A stretch of 64,000 nt of DNA from Cryoendolithus antarcticus (lineage: Eukaryota; Ascomycota; Dothideomycetes; Cladosporiales; Cladosporiaceae): NCBI GenBank assembly GCA_002077065.1, contig NAJO01000050.1, forward strand, positions 1 to 64,000, written 5' to 3'. The notes beneath the pieces were generated by a model. That model was not told where the DNA came from. It saw only the letters and a list, made by a program, of their open reading frames with translations, and ran no database searches. The position numbers were made by a program, and so were the translations under genes. Shown here piece after piece: positions 61,267 to 64,000 of this stretch. The first letter of the stretch is position 1; every line of letters starts with the position of its first letter.

Positions 61267-63637
61267 CTAGGCCAAGTAGCCCAATTCATCACCTTCTAGA
61301 CGCTCGAGGTACTCCTTTTCGAGAAGGATGTCGATGCACTTCTTGATATCGGCCACTTTGGGGGAGAAGCGGGATTTTATCTGCGAAATGGTTTCCGAGA
61401 CAAGCTGCGTGTGCTTCATCGTCTTGCGGGATTTCATGATGCGGACGATTGCGGACTGTGCACGCAGGAGAGTCAGTATAGGAGCACAAGAGAAGGAGCG
61501 GGCAAGGGGAGAAGAAGTAACGTACCTGCATCAACATCTTCCGGTCCTCCTCAATCGTCTTGTGCGTCTCCTCAGCCTCCTGCTTCTGCTCCGCTTTGAT
61601 GGCGATGTTCAAGTTCACCTTCGTCTTCTTGTGCTTGAAGTTGTAGTTCAGACTATACGTCGTGCCTGGCTCGGTCTTACCCTCAGGCACGGCAGTCAGC
61701 ACCCTCGCTTTCAGCATGATGCCGATGGAAGGGTCCAGCGTTTCCTTCGCCAAGATAGTAGTCGCGGCGATTTCATCATATGTCACTGTATCGCTGTCGT
61801 TGAATAGCAGTAGGATAGCCATCTGATACGTCGAGACCTGGAAAGTATACGCCACCTTACCCATCTTGACATAGTTCGCACGAATCTCACCTTTGCACAA
61901 GTTCCACAGCCAGGTGAGTTTGCGCCCACCATGCTTGTCGTTGTAGAAGTGTGTGAAGCGCTCATACGCCTTGACGAGTGAGATTGGTGGTGCGAAGTTC
62001 GTGGTCGGAGGCTGCAAAGGCCAGAAGCCAGCACCCAGAATCTGGTACGAGGTGTCCATGCCGCTGTCGCCGCCGGAGAGGGAGTTCTTCTGGTGCTCCT
62101 CGTAGCCCTTGTTCAGGTCCTTGGAGGTCTGCATGTCCTGGAACATGCGCTGCAGCTTGTTGGTGTACTCGAAGCCGGAAGCGTCCTTGAGCTTGCTGAT
62201 CATGCTCGTCTCGGCGTCTCCTGAAGCGGAAGTGCCGTGCACGAGGCGCTTGGCGAGCATCTTGCTGTAGAACTTCTGGAAGACGTCTTTGTCCTCGATG
62301 TACTTGAAGATTGTCATGACTTGGTTGAGGAGCTTTTCCATGTCGTCTTCTTCGCTGGACTTTTGGCTGCGCTTGAGTACGTTGTCAGCGTGCTTTGAGA
62401 GGAGCTCGGGGGATTTGGACGAGTTCTTTTGGCAGACTTGGTTGCGGTTGACATATTCGCGGCAGGCATTATCCAGCGCGCGAACGAATTCGGCGTCTTC
62501 GGAGAAGGCTGTGTTGACGAGAGCGGTGTAGCGGACATTCACTTCGAGCAGGGCATCGACGTACTGCTTAGGATCGACCGCCTCGCCAGCCTGAGCCACC
62601 TTCTCGACAGCCAGCAGTCCACTGCGGCGGACGTGGGCTTCGAACTTGGTACGGAGGGGATCGAGACCTTCAGGAATGCGGTTGAGAAGAGTGTACATGC
62701 GCGCCATATCCTCCTCGCGGTCGTTGTCAAGCAGAATCTGGAACTCGTCGCGCAGCACTCCCGCATGCTTGGCGATGAGTGCTTGCTCGCAAGTCTTCAT
62801 CAGAGGCTGCATGATCTCGCTGAGGAGGTAGAGAGGCACGCGCTCCTTCTCTTCGTCGAGGCGGCGGCTAGCCTTCTTCATGTAGTCGACGACCGAGTTG
62901 ACAGCCAAGAACTCAGCAGACTCCTTCTCGTAGTAGTTCTTGGTGGCTGAGAGGAAGGGCTCTTCGAAGTGCTTGCGGTAGACATCGAGGGTGGTTTTCG
63001 TGCTGTCTGCGTCGTCTATCCCCAGAGAGACGAAGGAGTCCACTACTGACTTGATCTTGGATTGTTCGATAGTCTCTCCGTTGCGCTGCTTCTCTACGAG
63101 GCGCAACACAGCATCCATGACCGCATTCTGAGTGCTTCCGAACATATCCTCCTTCCAGCGCACGAGGTGGAGGGTGTAGATATCGAATACATCCTTCTTT
63201 CCCTCATCCATCTCGCGCTTGACCCAGTGGCGGTTCAGATACTTGAACAAATGGTTGTTGAATGTGCCTGCGGTGGTGTAGCGCTTCCACTCCTTGATGT
63301 AGAAGGTGAGAAGGGCTTCATCTACGTGTTTCACCATCTCACCATGAACCCCATTCAGGTGGCCCTTGAGATACTCATTTAGGCGCTTGTAGAGCTCTTC
63401 TCCTAGGAGATGAGCGCCTCTGTGGGTGGAATTCAGGTTTGTCTGTCCTACAGCCTTTTGGGCAGTGCAGAAGTTGTGGATGGAGGTGTAGAGGGCCATG
63501 TAGGTAGGTAGGGTAAGGCCGGCAGAGAGGTTGATCATTATCGAATCAACTCCCCATTCGAGGTACTTCCAGGTGCCGTTGATATCATCTTTCGACGTGG
63601 GGAGAGATGGAGCAGGTCGTAGGCCAGGAGTGGCCAT
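61267..63637 (-). CDS. culA: Cullin-1 (Cdc53/CulA), SCF ubiquitin ligase scaffold (2 exons)
   Basis: Exons 63637-61526 and 61455-61267 with a 70-bp intron (GTACGT...GCACAG) encode 766 residues, the usual cullin length. The N-terminal repeats start at [20 protein letters not shown] and include [12 protein letters not shown] and [13 protein letters not shown]. The cullin homology domain contains [20 protein letters not shown] and [20 protein letters not shown]. After splicing, [11 protein letters not shown] supplies the neddylation lysine K712, and the end [15 protein letters not shown] is the classic cullin C-terminus. The protein bridges Skp1/F-box and Rbx1. The ATG at 63637 ([10 protein letters not shown]) is used; the longer frame to 63721 begins with GTG. 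Confidence 0.95.
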
Positions 63638-64000
63638 GGTTGTGGGTGTTTCTCCGTGGATTTGATAGGGTGGTTCTGCTGATATCACGGTAGCTGGTAT
63701 AGCGGATATTGAGTGTGTCACCTCGGTGAGAGGTTAATGTACCTGGATTAGTGAGTGGAAGTAGTGAAAGTCGAATCGCGAGATCATCCGTCATATCACA
63801 TGCAGGCGCGGGTTCACCAATAAGCTTCAGGCAGTCACGCTTATCTAATCGCGCATAAGGCATCAACGCCACCATAACGGTGACTTTAAGCACCTACAAC
63901 GCACGCCGCAATAGTAAGTCTAACATTTCTACTGCCTTGGAGAGACCATAGTAGTCACCTCCCAAAACAGTCAAGTCAATCTCTCTCGGATTCACGCCTC
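63638..64000. promoter_or_regulatory. Upstream region of the cullin gene
   Basis: About 360 bp to the window edge, expected to hold the cullin promoter and 5' leader. No gene or named site is seen. Confidence 0.4.

Noticed and set aside
60681..61292. 203-codon minus-strand frame
   Set aside because: It overlaps the last cullin exon in another frame and shows no domain; most likely cullin 3' UTR.
1..64000. CRISPR arrays, operons, ribosome binding sites and bacterial terminators
   Set aside because: The DNA is fungal nuclear sequence with introns; none of these is seen or expected.

Overview
The window is nuclear DNA of a filamentous ascomycete (Pezizomycotina). The evidence is many spliceosomal introns of about 50-60 bp with GTRNGT donors and CTRAY branch points, and orthologues of fungal proteins such as End3, Ssh4, Spo71, Osh3, NIMA and a PTS2-type thiolase. 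Dothideomycetes is a reasonable guess, but I cannot prove it from sequence alone. All gene models were made by eye: ATGs replace non-ATG ORF starts, and exons were joined where the donor, acceptor, phase and family alignment agree.

Layout. 1-1.4 kb: edge-truncated but stop-free Fot1/pogo transposase (-). 2.5-6.5 kb: an orphan two-exon gene and a Spo71-like PH protein (+). 6.7-14.9 kb: a GCP6-like gamma-tubulin complex protein and a 1750-aa membrane NRPS-like enzyme (-). Its order (adenylation, carrier, then three hexapeptide-repeat domains between six membrane segments) is that of poly-epsilon-lysine synthetase. 16.9-22.2 kb: two divergent oxysterol-binding-protein genes, Osh4/Kes1-type (-) and Osh3-type (+). 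23-30 kb: NIMA kinase (-), an ankyrin/BTB protein (+) and an orphan (+). 30-42 kb: a metabolic block with a secreted GH2 hydrolase, mitochondrial crotonase, glutathione-independent formaldehyde dehydrogenase, cyclophilin, MFS sugar porter, cupin and peroxisomal 3-ketoacyl-CoA thiolase. 42.5-43.3 kb: a dual-specificity-phosphatase-like protein. 43.9-48.2 kb: four tandem paralogous genes that I do not recognise. 48.9-63.6 kb: SulP transporter, End3, Idh2, Emw1/TTC27, Ssh4 and cullin-1.

Most genes are conserved cell-biology or central-metabolism genes with no common pathway. Two parts stand out. The first is the tandem array of four basic, low-complexity proteins beginning MDRLARDA. They share a C-terminal module, and all four carry a common CGCCNNTTCCGG promoter word 115-154 bp before the start codon. 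This is the best candidate for an undescribed system. The second is the NRPS-like enzyme, which sits between housekeeping genes rather than in a biosynthetic cluster and contains a degenerate second adenylation tail. Lesser signals are a possible cassette exon in the Osh4 gene, a CCTCGG fatty-acid-response site with a PTS2 on the thiolase, and a perfect 20-bp palindrome.
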